Of a stretch of 64,000 nucleotides of DNA, positions 47,380 to 58,817 are shown one piece after another. The DNA comes from Collybia mongolica (lineage: Eukaryota; Basidiomycota; Agaricomycetes; Agaricales; Clitocybaceae). Below the pieces are notes generated by a model that was given only the letters and a program-made list of their open reading frames with translations, ran no database searches and was not told where the DNA came from. The stretch lies in contig JAAXNY010000011.1 in the NCBI GenBank assembly GCA_013420905.1, positions 372,001 to 436,000 on the forward strand, given 5' to 3'. The first letter of the stretch is position 1. Each line of letters opens with the position of its first letter. The position numbers and the translations under genes were made by a program.

Positions 47380-50300
47380 TCTGTCTATTATAAAATACAG
47401 TTAGTGTGTGAATTTGATTGTGACTAATCCTGACTAAGCGCTGACTAAGTCTGACAAAGCAACAAAAAGTTATCTTTTAAGTAGAGTGCTGACTAAGACT
47501 GACAAAGCAGGAAAAGGTGTTTGAGTCACATGCTATGTCACTTCAGATCACCTGCTCATGTCACCTGCTGAAACCGGTTCAAGTCACCTGCCTCAAAACA
47601 TAACATGACCACCACATCACATGACCTCTAAAGCACACAAAATTAATAAATATTAACCCATTTATATGCACACTCAGATGCCCAAACTAAATTATAAAAA
47701 ATACATTCAAATGGTGCTACTGCTCATGAAATTACAGACAGATAAAAATGAAAATGACTTTTACCTGACCAATTCTGCTATAAAACCTTTAATTGACAGA
47801 ATATATTCCAAACAAACCCTATTTTAATTACATCACATTACATTATATTTATTCAAAAAAAATGTTCTATCCAAGTCATGATCACATGTTAAGTCACCTG
47901 CCTCAAAACAATATAATCACCTGCTTTACAGCACAGGATAACCACAACTAAAGTGGACTAAAGTCAATAAATATTATCTGTTATCCTTAACTTATTTGTA
48001 TGTGTATACTGCCTGACAAGTTTCAGATGCTCAACTAAAACAGTAAAATAGGTATTTAAATGTTGCTACTGCTTATAAAATTACAAATCAAGAATATACA
48101 GACAAACATGGAAATGACTTTACCTAATCAATTCTGCCATCAAGCCTTTAATCAATGCAATGTATTCTAAGATTACAAATCCTGTTTTAAAACCTGATAC
48201 ATTATACACTATAAAAGACTCTCTTTCCACCAAATACAATGATATAAACTCTTCCAAAATACTGGAAATAATTCCTGGAAATGCCAAGGTATGCATACCA
48301 CATTACAAATTCTATTGCACTTGACAGAATTGATGGAGCCACAGCACTGTATCCTAATTGAATACTTGAACTCTATCCATGGATCAGAGCTACCTCTTTC
48401 TAAGCTTATATTTAAAGCAACTGGAATCCAGTGCAAATGATCAAGTGAAATAGTGTAATTGATTAAAAGAAAATATAATGGGTAGAAACATTGATTTCAA
48501 GAATTTGAGAAAAGCTGATATTTGTTAAATTAAGCCAATGATAATTACCTTTTCATGATGGATTATGTATGGCAATCAACAAATGTGGTAGGATAATAAT
48601 TATACAATGTTGAATCTGACCTTAGACTATTTGTATCCACTGTTTGAGTTACAGTTCAACCAAGTTATATATTCATAATTATTTATCTGCAGAGGGGAAA
48701 TATAGACATAATTATGGCAATAACACACATATGGATATGCAAGAGTAGGTTTGTAAAACCAAGAAGACAGGGTAAAATAGGATATGACAATAATGCATAA
48801 GGTGGTTGACCAACTGCTGGATTGGAATAGTAAAGGGCCATATCTGAAAGCAGGACTGAGGTGATATTATGAAATTTGCAGGTATAGGAGGTTATAGGGC
48901 TCTAACCATTTAGTATTTGTTTATAAAATGGTGTAAACTAAACATTTACCAAATAACAAGAAGGCTATTGAGGACAGAAAGACTCAAATAAACATTAATG
49001 CATCAAGTGAATAGTAATGGACTATCAGCAAACAAATGATGAAGTTTGAACAAATCTAAGGAACCTTGGCCATCTTTCATATAAGTACATATCTCCTTAA
49101 CAGCCATAGAATGGATATTTATAGTATATGCCATTTGACATTTGCCAATTATAGGAAGCTATATGATGTAAATACGGATACAGCATGCTGTAGTATCACC
49201 ACCCCACCACTCATGGTGACCATTTACCACTGTTTGTTACGAGTTCTTTAGTTTACTAAAGACGAGTTCTTTATCAACCCAGTTTTCGGGCAGAAAGGTG
49301 ATTCATTCATTCATTGATTCATATTTCAACACCGCGGGAAAATATTTCCATAATGGGATTTTTCTTCTCTTATGGCTTTTTACAGCATTTCTCTACAAAT
49401 ACAAAGTATTGTGACATAATTTGCATGTATTTGGGATGCTTACATAATGCCTTTGATGATGCCATCAAAATTATGCATATCTAATATTTCTGAGCGTCGC
49501 GTTTCAAAATTTATTTTGTGATTTTCTCCATAACCAGTAAAGCTATTAACTTTGTTTTTATATGTTTGGAATGTACAAACATGGCTCTACAATTTCCTTG
49601 TTGAGCACATTTTTCCCACGGTCTATTTTGAGCGAAATATCAGAAATGTCCAGATTCAGCTAGTTTTGAAGGTCTGTGTGTTATACCAAAGATGAACAAA
49701 CATCTTATAACAACAATGACCCTTACCAAACATGACCCTTGTGGGAAATTACACTAAACATTGGAATAATCAACAACTACTACTATATTTACCTGAAATA
49801 CAAAGAGGATTGAATTCTCTATATATTGACATATGTCACATGATCTATTCCATCACATAAGCATACCAAATACATGACAACAATCTGAATGCTCATTTAG
49901 TGTCCATGATCCTGGGAAAAGTAAGTTCTGATGGTTTTTGTGCACAGGCATTGCTTGTTTGCTTGGTAACATTTTCCCAGGGTCACATGACCTCTATAAA
50001 CTATCATCTACATTGTTTCTAGTCATTTACAACTTCCTGAATGTAGAATGGACTTAGTTCTCCTAAGAAAAGAAATAAAGAATGAGTACCTGCCACACAA
50101 TGTGTTGGCCCACTCCACCCAAGTTTACCAGTTGTTTACCATTTAGATAGGTGGTCAGTACACTAGACAGAAATGGTAAACAGTAAACAAATAAAAGAAT
50201 TGGAGCCTTAAGAGATAAATAGTGACTGTAAGTATGATATGGGCTATATGAATAAGATGGCAATAAAAATAGTAAGCTGAGAGTGTATGTTTTGTTTCCA

Positions 50301-50622
50301 GGCATGTGCAGTAGGATGCAATAGGATACAATAGAGTAACTGGCTCCAAAGAAGTTCCAAGATAAAGACAAGGATTGGGGTGCAACTGAAATGATACAAT
50401 GTGGGGTTTTATAGGATATTGGGTTATATAATATGTTGGATACAGTATATAAGATTTCTCCATGAAAGTAAAGGCACTGACTAAACTCTTGACATGTGAT
50501 GTGTGATAAAAATTCTGGGATGAAGGGGGGGTCTGGGGCAGAGCCCCCAGCAAGCCAAGGATTTGTGGTGAACTATGGCCCAGTGCCACAGTTCCGTGGT
50601 GTAGCCACGGGCCATAAGCTTG
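47380..50622 (+). mobile_element. Helitron copy 3
   Basis: Starts TCTGTCTATTATAAAATAC immediately after the AAGCTTG end of copy 2. It is collinear with copy 2 and ends with the GGGGCAGAGCCCC stem (about 50,532), CCGTGGTGTAGCCACGG hairpin (50,594-50,610) and AAGCTTG. Interrupted by D3 (49,237-50,124). Non-coding. Confidence 0.65.
49237..50124 (+). mobile_element. D-family element D3
   Basis: Near-identical to D1, from TTACGAGTTCTTTAG to CACCCAAGT, with an internal deletion of about 45 bp. The target is less clear than for D1 and D2. Confidence 0.7.
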
Positions 50623-52970
50623 TGTATATATTAAAGTACCAGGAACGTGGGAATTGATTGTGACTAATCCTGACTAAACACTGACTAAGTCTGACAAAGC
50701 AGCAAAAAAGTTGTCTTTTAAGTAGAGTGCTGACTAAGGATGACAAAGCAAGAAAATTGTTAAAGTCACATGCCACATCACCTGCTCAAGTCACCTGCTC
50801 TAATCACCTGCTCTAATCACCTGCCCTAATCACCTGTTCAAACCAGCTCAAGTCACCTGCCTCAAAACACCACATGACAACCACATCACATGACCTCCAA
50901 AGCACACAAAATCAATAAATATTAACCCATTTGTGTGTACACTTCCTCATAAATTTCAGTACATTGAAATGGTGCTACTACTCATAAAATTTTACAAATC
51001 AACAGCAGACAGACAAAAATGAAAATGACTTTATCTGACCAATTCTGATGTAAACCTCGGATTCACACAATATATTCCAACATTACAAATCCTATTTTAA
51101 TTACATTATATTACATTATATATTTAAATATGAAAAAAACATCTATCCAGGTATCACATGCTAAGTCACCTGCTTTACAACACAGGATAACTACCACTAA
51201 AGTAGACTAAGTCAACAAATGTTATCTGTTATCCTTAACTTATTTGTGTGTGTATTGTCTGACAAGATTCAGATGCTCAGACTAAAACAATAAAATAGGC
51301 ATGTAAATGGTACTACTGCTTATAAAATTATGAATCAACAGGTTGTGGAAAGAGCAGCCATGCAAGATACTACCCTAACAGGATTCTTTAAGGCTAATAT
51401 CAAATTTTCTGATGAAGCCAAGGATCTCTTATATCAGGACTTTCCTAAAAAAATTGTTTGGGTAGACAAAACAAAAAAATGGAAAACTCAGAGAGCGGGG
51501 CTTTGCTATTGGCAGAATGTACTATGCTCATTCTGCTTCTGGAGAATGTTTCTATCTGTGCCTACTTTTGACTGCAGTTAAAGGCCCAAAATCTTATGAA
51601 GATTTGGCCACTTTTGAAGGCAGATTATATCCCTCTTTTCATGAGGCATGCTGTGCAAGGGGACTATTAGATGATGATCAGGAGTGGATTCAAGCCTTGA
51701 CTGAGGCATTACTTATGCAAACAGGCAGACAACTCTGTTCTCTATTTGCAATGATTCTGGCTGAATGTCAGCCTTCTGATCCAATAGCCTTATGGAACCA
51801 GTTCTGTGAGAATATTTGTGATGACCTTGCTTACTGGCTAAGAACAAAGGGAGGTGTGGCAAATCCAACAGAAGAGCAAGTCTATGACTATGGTTTATAC
51901 CTGATTGAGCAGATACTGGCATGAAGTAATAAATCATTGACTTCAATTATTGGAATGCCAACATCTCAGATGGATTGGGCTATCCAGCTGGGAAATACTC
52001 TTATTCAAGAGCAACAGAATTATGATGATGCAGAACAGTTTGCAGAGTATTTAGAACAGTCAGAACAGCTGAATAATGAACAGAAAGCTGCATTCAATGC
52101 AGTCAAGGAAGCTGTGAAAACCAAGTCTGGACAATCATTCTTTCTCAATGGCTCTGGAGGTTGTGGCAAAACATTTGTCTATAACACCCTGTGTTGCTAT
52201 TTCAGAGGCCAGAGAAAGATTGACTTATGTGTGGCTTCATCTGGAATTGCAGCACTATTACTAGTAGGAGGAAGGACTGCTCATTTCTGCTTTAAAATTC
52301 CTCTGAAGGTCTATGAATCAGCTACATGTAGAATTAGTAAAGGGACTCCAGAAGCTAAGCTTTTGCAACAAACTGACCTCATACTATGGGATGAGGCTCT
52401 TATGCAGCATCATCATGTCTTTGATGCAGTTAACTGGCTATGCCAGGATATTAGGGGAGATAATAGAACCTTTGGGGGATTAACTGTGGTATTTGGTGGT
52501 GACTATCAACAAATCCTACCTGTTGTTCCTAAGTGTTCACGTGCACAGACTGTGGGTGCCTGTCACATGCACTCTCCATTGTGGGGTGAGCTTCAGATAC
52601 TCAAGCTGAACAAAAATATGTGCTTAAATGGTGTTACTGAGAATGAAACCAATTTTGCCAAATGGCAAGTTGAAGTTGGCCATGGGAAGCTTACAGATGA
52701 CAATGGAAATGTCACCTTACCTGACAACTTCTGTTGTGCTAAGAATACTGTGAAGTCTCTAATTGATGCAATATATCCTGATATTGGAAACCCTGTCCTA
52801 AAACCTGATATATTTTATTCTGAGAAAGCTATTCTTTCTGCCAGAAATGATGATGTTGACTCTCTCAATAAAAAAGTACTGGATATGTTTCCTGGAGATG
52901 GCAAGGTATACCACAGTGCTGATTCTATTGCACACAAAGGAATTGATGGAGCTGAAGCAATGTATGGGCA
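50623..52970 (+). mobile_element. Helitron copy 4, 3'-truncated
   Basis: Begins TGTATATATTAAAGTACC directly after the end of copy 3 and shares the GTGACTAATCCTGACTAA block. Only this copy keeps substantial helicase coding sequence. It breaks off at about 52,970, where hAT sequence begins. Confidence 0.65.
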
Positions 52971-53013
52971 CAGCTGGTGTTATTGTTGGAAGTGTTGTCC
53001 AATGTTACGGTGA
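51330..53013 (+). pseudogene. Helitron PIF1-like helicase (Rep domain absent)
   Basis: Pieces 51330-51500, 51517-51924 and 51937-53013 form a broken helicase reading frame. Walker A is GSGGCGKT (about 52,155), Walker B LILWDEAL (about 52,381), followed by FGGDYQQILPV, all hallmarks of the PIF1-type helicase of Helitron transposases. There is a frameshift near 51,510 and a stop at 51,922-51,924. The HUH Rep nuclease expected upstream is missing, and the C terminus ends at the EAMY position that continues in copy 1. Not able to drive transposition. Confidence 0.88.
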
Positions 53014-53049
53014 ATAGCTGTGCGTGTTTCAGTTATCTTATCAAATAGT

Positions 53050-54437
53050 AATCTAATCATCAATCACCTTTGACTTATCTGGGGTTGTGATACCCACGCG
53101 GTCACACAACCCAACAAAGTACCGCCCAAGGTTCAAACCACTGTGATCTCCTGAAATACCCTGAAATCCGACAACCTCCAACTGCAAACACCATTTCCGC
53201 TCTTTTACCTCGATCCAGTGCACCATCATTCCTAGAAACAATCCCTTTGTATTGTCGGCCGTCCATCTGTCGGCGGTGGTTGAGACTGTCCCTGGCACTG
53301 CCTGTTGAGGGTTTGGTGAGTACGAGATGGACTACAATGGTGTACAACTGACAAGAATATCCTTTTTCAAACCTTGCAGCCATTCGATGCACTCATTGTG
53401 GAGGTGCACCTTCACATCATATGTGCTCGGCAGATCTGGACAGGTTGCTTGTGGCCTCATCGCAACAAGGCAGTTCCGAAACAACACCTTGTCGGCCACC
53501 ACCAGTGCCTAACAACAAGGTTAGTGTTACCTCTCGTTCTGTTTTGTAAAGCTTACCTGGTCATCACAGGCGATAAACTTCGTGACGGCATGCAATACAC
53601 CCTCGTGCGTGAACTCCCTTGGTCCCTGCACCTTTTTGACAACCCCATTGAGTTTCGCTTGAATCTTTCCCTTTGGGTTGTTCTTCTTTCACTGCATTTC
53701 GTTCCAGATTGGTCGAGGGATAGCGAAGTGATTTTTGGGTATGTTTTTATCCTTGCAAAGCTCTTGGTAATGTTCATAGTGCTGGCGGATATGCGATTGA
53801 CAGGTCAAGTTTCCACCAGTGTAGAAAGTTTTTCAGAGCCCTCCTTTCTTCAGAACCTGTCCGTCAACCCTATGATGTTGTAAGCATCCTTGTTGTATTC
53901 TCTCCGTTGCAGAAAACTAAGGCTTACTTGCACAGCATGCACCATCTTCCTCAAACGGTCTCGGTCTTGCTTCCCTTCTTGAACGTGACAATGACGATGT
54001 CTGAAAAGATTGTCAAGAGGTCCTTTGTGCTATCCTTTCTCACGTTCTTCATTGACCCTATCTTGATCTCATGCTGCTTGTCCCCATTGTTTTCCTGCCA
54101 TTGGTGAGTATCGATTTTAGTGGTCATGAACGTATGAATGCACCTCATCACTTTCTTCTTCACTGGGTTGGCCACCAACAGGAACACTATCATCATTGAC
54201 TACCTCAATCTCCGACTCCTGGCTCTCGACAACTTCCTCATCAGGCTCTAGTGAAGGTTTTATCCGTTTATGACGATGGGTCTTCGGTACCTCTTCATCA
54301 GAACTGTCGCCATCATCTTCGGTTTCATCAGGGGCATGCCACTTGTGGCTACCTGCTTTTGGAGCTTGTGCCTTGGTTTTCCCCTTGTTGGACCTCGTGG
54401 CAGGTTCTTTTCTCGTTTTGGCCTTGGGCTTTGCCAT
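53050..54437 (-). pseudogene. hAT transposase, N-terminal part (broken)
   Basis: Minus-strand gene starting MAKPKAKTRKEPATRSNKG (54,437). An acidic region and intron lead to KNVRKDSTKDLLTIFSDIV. Further exons match the dimer/substrate region (CPDLPSTYDVKVHLHNEC near 53,420) and the catalytic start DRWTADNTKGLFLGMMVHW (about 53,250), typical of Agaricomycete hAT transposases. A TGA at 53,951-53,953 falls between TETV and GRWC, where related proteins have Arg, consistent with CGA to TGA. The gene is cut at about 53,050 at the Helitron junction, before the remaining catalytic residues. Confidence 0.82.
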
Positions 54438-54599
54438 GTTGAGAGAGTGAGTATGCTGCAGATGCACGTGTGTGCCAGCAGCATTGTTTGTTCGTATAAT
54501 ATCTGTGATCTCATGCCCCATTGCTTGGTTATGAATTCCGCAAGTTTCAGTCTTTTGTGTATCTGCATCAACATATATATGTAACTGTGCGACAACTAC

Positions 54600-54805
54600 T
54601 GAATGGATCGTAGCAGTGGTCTGAACCGGTCATAACCAGTATGTTTCCGGTTAATATATTAGCTTGAGATTGTGTAACTGGCAACCGACAAACTGTCAAT
54701 CCTACCATAACTGCAACTGACAGTCCGGTTGATGTCAGTTGCAGTTCGGTTCGGTCAACGGTTATTTTTCGGTCATATGGACCGAACTCTCAAACACTAA
54801 ATGTG
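54600..54805. repeat. Terminal region of the hAT element
   Basis: Repeated GGTTCGGT/CCGGTTGAT motifs and a stretch GGTCATATGGACCGAACTCT ending about 54,800. Such sequences are common at the outer ends of fungal hAT elements; the exact terminus is not proven. Confidence 0.45.
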
Positions 54806-54955
54806 GGGAGGGGCAATTCCCGGTTATTTTTGATTTGTTTATGGTTGTTTGTCCCACCTGAAAAAGCACCATTTGGTGACCCACATCGCTGGTGGCTCAA
54901 AAACTGAAAATAAGAGATCAGAATAATAATAAAAGTTGCTCGAAAAACCAGCCTG

Positions 54956-55084
54956 AAGAGGGTCTTTGTGGCGGATTTTTTAATTTCCTTCATATTGCAT
55001 AAGATTTACCTAATTTACATATATTTTTTAGACCTGCAGAGCTGAAAAAGAAAAAATCGAAAAATCGGCCACAAAGACCCTCTT
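54956..55084. repeat. Inverted repeat with GAGGGTCTTTGTGGC arms
   Basis: GAAGAGGGTCTTTGTGGC at 54,956 pairs with GCCACAAAGACCCTCTT at about 55,068-55,084; the arms are about 25 bp. It may be a small MITE. Confidence 0.65.
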
Positions 55085-55734
55085 GCCCGTGAAATTTCAT
55101 GTGGGATTGATCAAAGAAGTTAAGCTGTATTGTCGCCAAGGCAGATGTCAGCAATGGCGCACTGTCATCTGCCATTTTGCTGGTGATCTGATGACTGAGC
55201 GGAGTTTAAAAATATTGATCACCTGCTATTCCTATCTCTTCCTCAACATTCTTGATGCTCTGCACCCACATACCACCTCAAAGTGAAATATCTTTGCCAC
55301 TAGTAGGTTCTATCATTTAAATTATGTTCCCCTGCCCTCCTAATGTCTCCTAAACCCTTTTTACACCAGAATATTGACAAGTTCTGCTTAGGATCTGTCT
55401 TATCTTGCCCATCAGTCAGTGATCTGTGGTAATGCACCTACATGTTTATTGTAACTTGGATCTGACCCTCTGATTATGATAATTCAGCCTAGATATCTTC
55501 TCTCAAACTGGACTGACAAAACTACTCACAGTTTACAGTTCTGATCATTCTGATCTTGGGTAGATCTCCAATTATTAGATAGCAGGATCCTATAAGTGGC
55601 ATTACTGGGCTACCTTGGGTCTTTCTTGACACAATACTGGGGCTGTAGCTTAAAGGAAAGTCTCTTGGCTATCAGGCTGTTTCTGGGTACTTGTCTATCT
55701 TGGGTCTTGACATATTGGATTTTTCTGGAACACT
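55085..55734. other. Upstream region of the DDE-like gene
   Basis: AT-rich, no gene recognised. No terminal repeat of the downstream element was identified. Confidence 0.4.
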
Positions 55735-58381
55735 ATGGCAAAAAGAACTAGGGCTCAGATAAATCACATGAAGGCTATGAACAAGGTTAGAACTGCTTCT
55801 GAGGTAGAGCCTCCTTCTGAGGTAGAGCCTCCTTCTGAGGTAGAGCCTCCTTCTGAGGTAGAACCTCCTTCTAAGCCTTCAACTAAGCCAAAATCTTTGA
55901 GGGTACAGCTTGCCAATGTTACAGAAGAATTGGAATTGGTGCAACTAGAATTGGCCATGGCCAAAACTGAAATAGCAGAAAAGACATCTATTCTCAAAGA
56001 TAAGGAGGAAAAGCTGAACAAATCTGAGGAGAAATCAAAGCAACAATACCAAGCTCTTAGAGTAGAGAGGCGGAAAGCTCAAAGAAAACTCCAGGCTTGG
56101 ATTGACTTGTTGAAGTCTGTAGACCTTCCAACTGCTAAAGCTGATGCATCTAAAGCTATTTCCCTTCTTGACGAGCTCAGATCTGAAAGCCAACATATGG
56201 AAAACCACTTTGTTTCACTTGTTGACAACTGTACCTCTGAAATAACTAATCTAAAGCACCGACTTGCAGAGTCTCAGAAAAAAAGACATGCATTGGAAAT
56301 GTATTGTGAGAGAGCACCTGGGGTACTTGATCATGCTGTTCAAAAGGCAAGAGGCAAAGCTCGGAAAGAGAACAACAAATATCAGCTATTGAAGAAAGGT
56401 GTATATACTCCTGAGGCACATGCTCTAGCTAGATCACTGATCAATGCTGGATGCTCCCAGGCTTATGTGGGAGAAATTATACAAAATATCTGCAAAGCAG
56501 CAGGTGTTTCAGTGGGTGCTAAAATGAGCCGGAGAACTGTACAAAGAGCAATTCTGGAGGGTGGTATTGCAGCAGAAATACAACTTGGATTTGAAATAGG
56601 CCAGACTGATGGTTTGACAGTCAGTGGGGATGGGACAACACACAAACACATAAACTTTGAATCCCGTCATATTAATCTAAAAGCCAAAGTATCATATCTT
56701 CAGGATGATGCAGAAACCAAACATCAGAGCCAGCTTCTTGGTGTTTATTCCTCTGTTGACCATACAAGTCAAACTCAGGTTAATGGTCTTATTAAACTGA
56801 TACTCCAAATAATTGAATGGTTCCAGCAAAGTCCTCTAGCACGAAGACACAAGATGTCTCTGCTCCTGGCTGAGTTTTTTGCTAAGCTCAAGGGCATGAA
56901 CTCTGACCATGCAGAGGATCAGAAAAAAGCAGCAAGGCTACTACAACAACTAAAAGAGGACTTTGCTTTATGAAACACTTGGTGGTGAGAGAATGGTTGA
57001 GATGATAGCAGGTGAACTATTTGCTCTCATCCAGAAGGAGAATGAAAAGATGATACTAGAAGCTGGGGGCCTTGAGAAATGGAATCAGCTTACTAAAGAT
57101 GATCAGGCAGAAAAAGGTGCTGAAATGATGAGGGCCTTAGCTATGCAATTGGGAAAAGAAGCTTATGTGAATTTATCTGAAGAAGAGAAAAATGCTTTGC
57201 ATTTGTTTATTTGGGCTGGATGTGGAATGCATAAAGATTTAAATGGTGGAAAAGGTGGAGACATTGCTATGAGCCAATGGTGGGCAGACACAGGAAACAC
57301 AGGGCCTATTCTTCTAGCAAATAGGGATAATGCTCAAGTCATAGCTGGAATCTCTGATCATGAAGAAATGACAGTTGCTGAGAAACAGGCAATAGATTCC
57401 ACCACTTGTGGAGGCAGCAAAGCAGCAGCAATTGCTGGATATATGTTTAATCACAAAGATGATAAAAAAGGACAGCAGAACACCTTCCGGTACTATATGG
57501 AACAAGCAATAGGAAAGGCAATTACCTTTGCAGATACTACCAATATCCAATATCAGTCATTTGGGAAGGCAGGTGGAATGCTTATACAATATCTGAGAAC
57601 TATAATCAGATTCTTGGATTTTGTACAAGATTGCAAACAAAATTGCAGATTCAGCCACTTAGAGCACAACCTGTACAATGCATTGCATGACATTCCTACA
57701 CTTACTGAGCTTTGTGTTCTTGCTTTGTATGCACAAGCTATTACACACCCATATATGCGCCAAATACGAGGCCCAGGAACAGAAGAACTTAACATGCTCA
57801 ATCTTGGTCCAGTACATACTCAGCTCAAGGAACATATGCAGGCTATTATTGACAATCCTGATCCACTTATATCTGGTGACTATAAAAATGGTACAATGGA
57901 CAAGAAACCATGGGAAGAGCCAGAGGTTGTTGCAGCAATCATTGAAAAAGCCCCAGAGCTTCCACATATCAGGCCAGTACTGATTAGATTCTTTCAAGGA
58001 GCCTTAGAAACCTGGGAGAGATTCACACTGGAATTTGCTCCAGGTGGGGTAATTGACCTTGCAACACCTGAGCAGAGAGATCAAGCATGGATGCCATCCA
58101 CAAATGATATCAATGAGGGAGCCCTTGGATCCTATCGGCTCTTTATAAGAAAAAAGCCAACAACGTCAATGCACTTGTATAATGCAATGGTTATGTGTAA
58201 CAGAAATGGTACTGAAGAATTCATGCTCAAGAACTTCAAAGAGGATGATTATGAGCATATTCGGAAGGTTGCACGGTTTGTTGATAGCAAGGGACTTGAG
58301 AAGAAGCGGAGAAAGGAGCTGTTACGGCTGTTTAGGCCTTATCCTCTAGATCAATATGCTGAGTCGTTCGTTCGTTCTTAG
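55735..58381 (+). pseudogene. Large DDE-like transposase of an unnamed Agaricomycete family, frameshifted
   Basis: Two open frames, 55735-56973 and 56963-58381, overlap in +1 relation; together they cover about 880 residues of one intronless gene. The N terminus is Lys-rich with SEVEPP repeats and a long coiled coil (about residues 55-200), then a helix-turn-helix-like block (CSQAYVGEII, KMSRRTVQRAI). Candidate catalytic acids are D299 (VSGDGTTHKH), D391 (GMNSDHAED) and E385 of the second frame (TNDINEGALG), with a Cys/His segment WAGCGMHKDLN between. This layout suits a DDE transposase with an insertion domain. I know similar repeated proteins from mushroom genomes but no family name, and transposase identity is inference. 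The C terminus ends 12 bp before an LTR. Confidence 0.65.
55798..55869 (+). repeat. 18-bp coding tandem repeat (x4)
   Basis: Four units of TCTGAGGTAGAGCCTCCT, the last with one change, encoding SEVEPP. In-frame, so its copy number can vary without breaking the protein. Confidence 0.95.
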
Positions 58382-58393
58382 ACCGTTGACTTC

Positions 58394-58784
58394 TGTAAGT
58401 CCAACGTCTATTGACTCCCTCAATAGGGCTAAAGTCAGGTTATCGAGTTTATCTGATCAGAGATGCACTACCCCCTTCGTAAGGCGGATAGGATCGAGTT
58501 CGCGTCAAGAGAATAGATGAATAAGGTGAATTCAGCTAGGTCAAGCTAAAGAACTAGCTAAGCTAAACTACCTGTATATATACGTAGTAATCCGATAAGC
58601 GTCGTTTACGCTATTTGTTATAGATAAGGGTTAGTAAGCTATCTAAGAAGATGAATAAGAAAGCTTAGTAACCATGAGAAAGAGAATGCATATATGGATG
58701 TCAAAGATAAGGTCAAGTGAGCGTCTGATAGTAAAGAAGAGAGAAAAGAAATGATGTGACGAAAGAATAGAGGAATTTGTAACA
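58394..58784 (-). repeat. 3' LTR of a Ty3-type retrotransposon
   Basis: On minus, begins TGTTACAAATTCC right after a purine tract and ends near CTTACA, giving TGT...ACA ends and 391 bp. The matching 5' LTR is beyond the window, so the length and the 5-bp target duplication cannot be confirmed. It lies 12 bp after the stop of the DDE-like gene. Confidence 0.65.
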
Positions 58785-58801
58785 TTACCCCTCTTCTATC
58801 T
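58785..58801 (-). promoter_or_regulatory. Polypurine tract
   Basis: GATAGAAGAGGGGTAA on minus directly precedes the LTR start, the expected site for plus-strand DNA priming. Confidence 0.7.
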
Positions 58802-58817
58802 CTAAAGCGTCCCAGCT

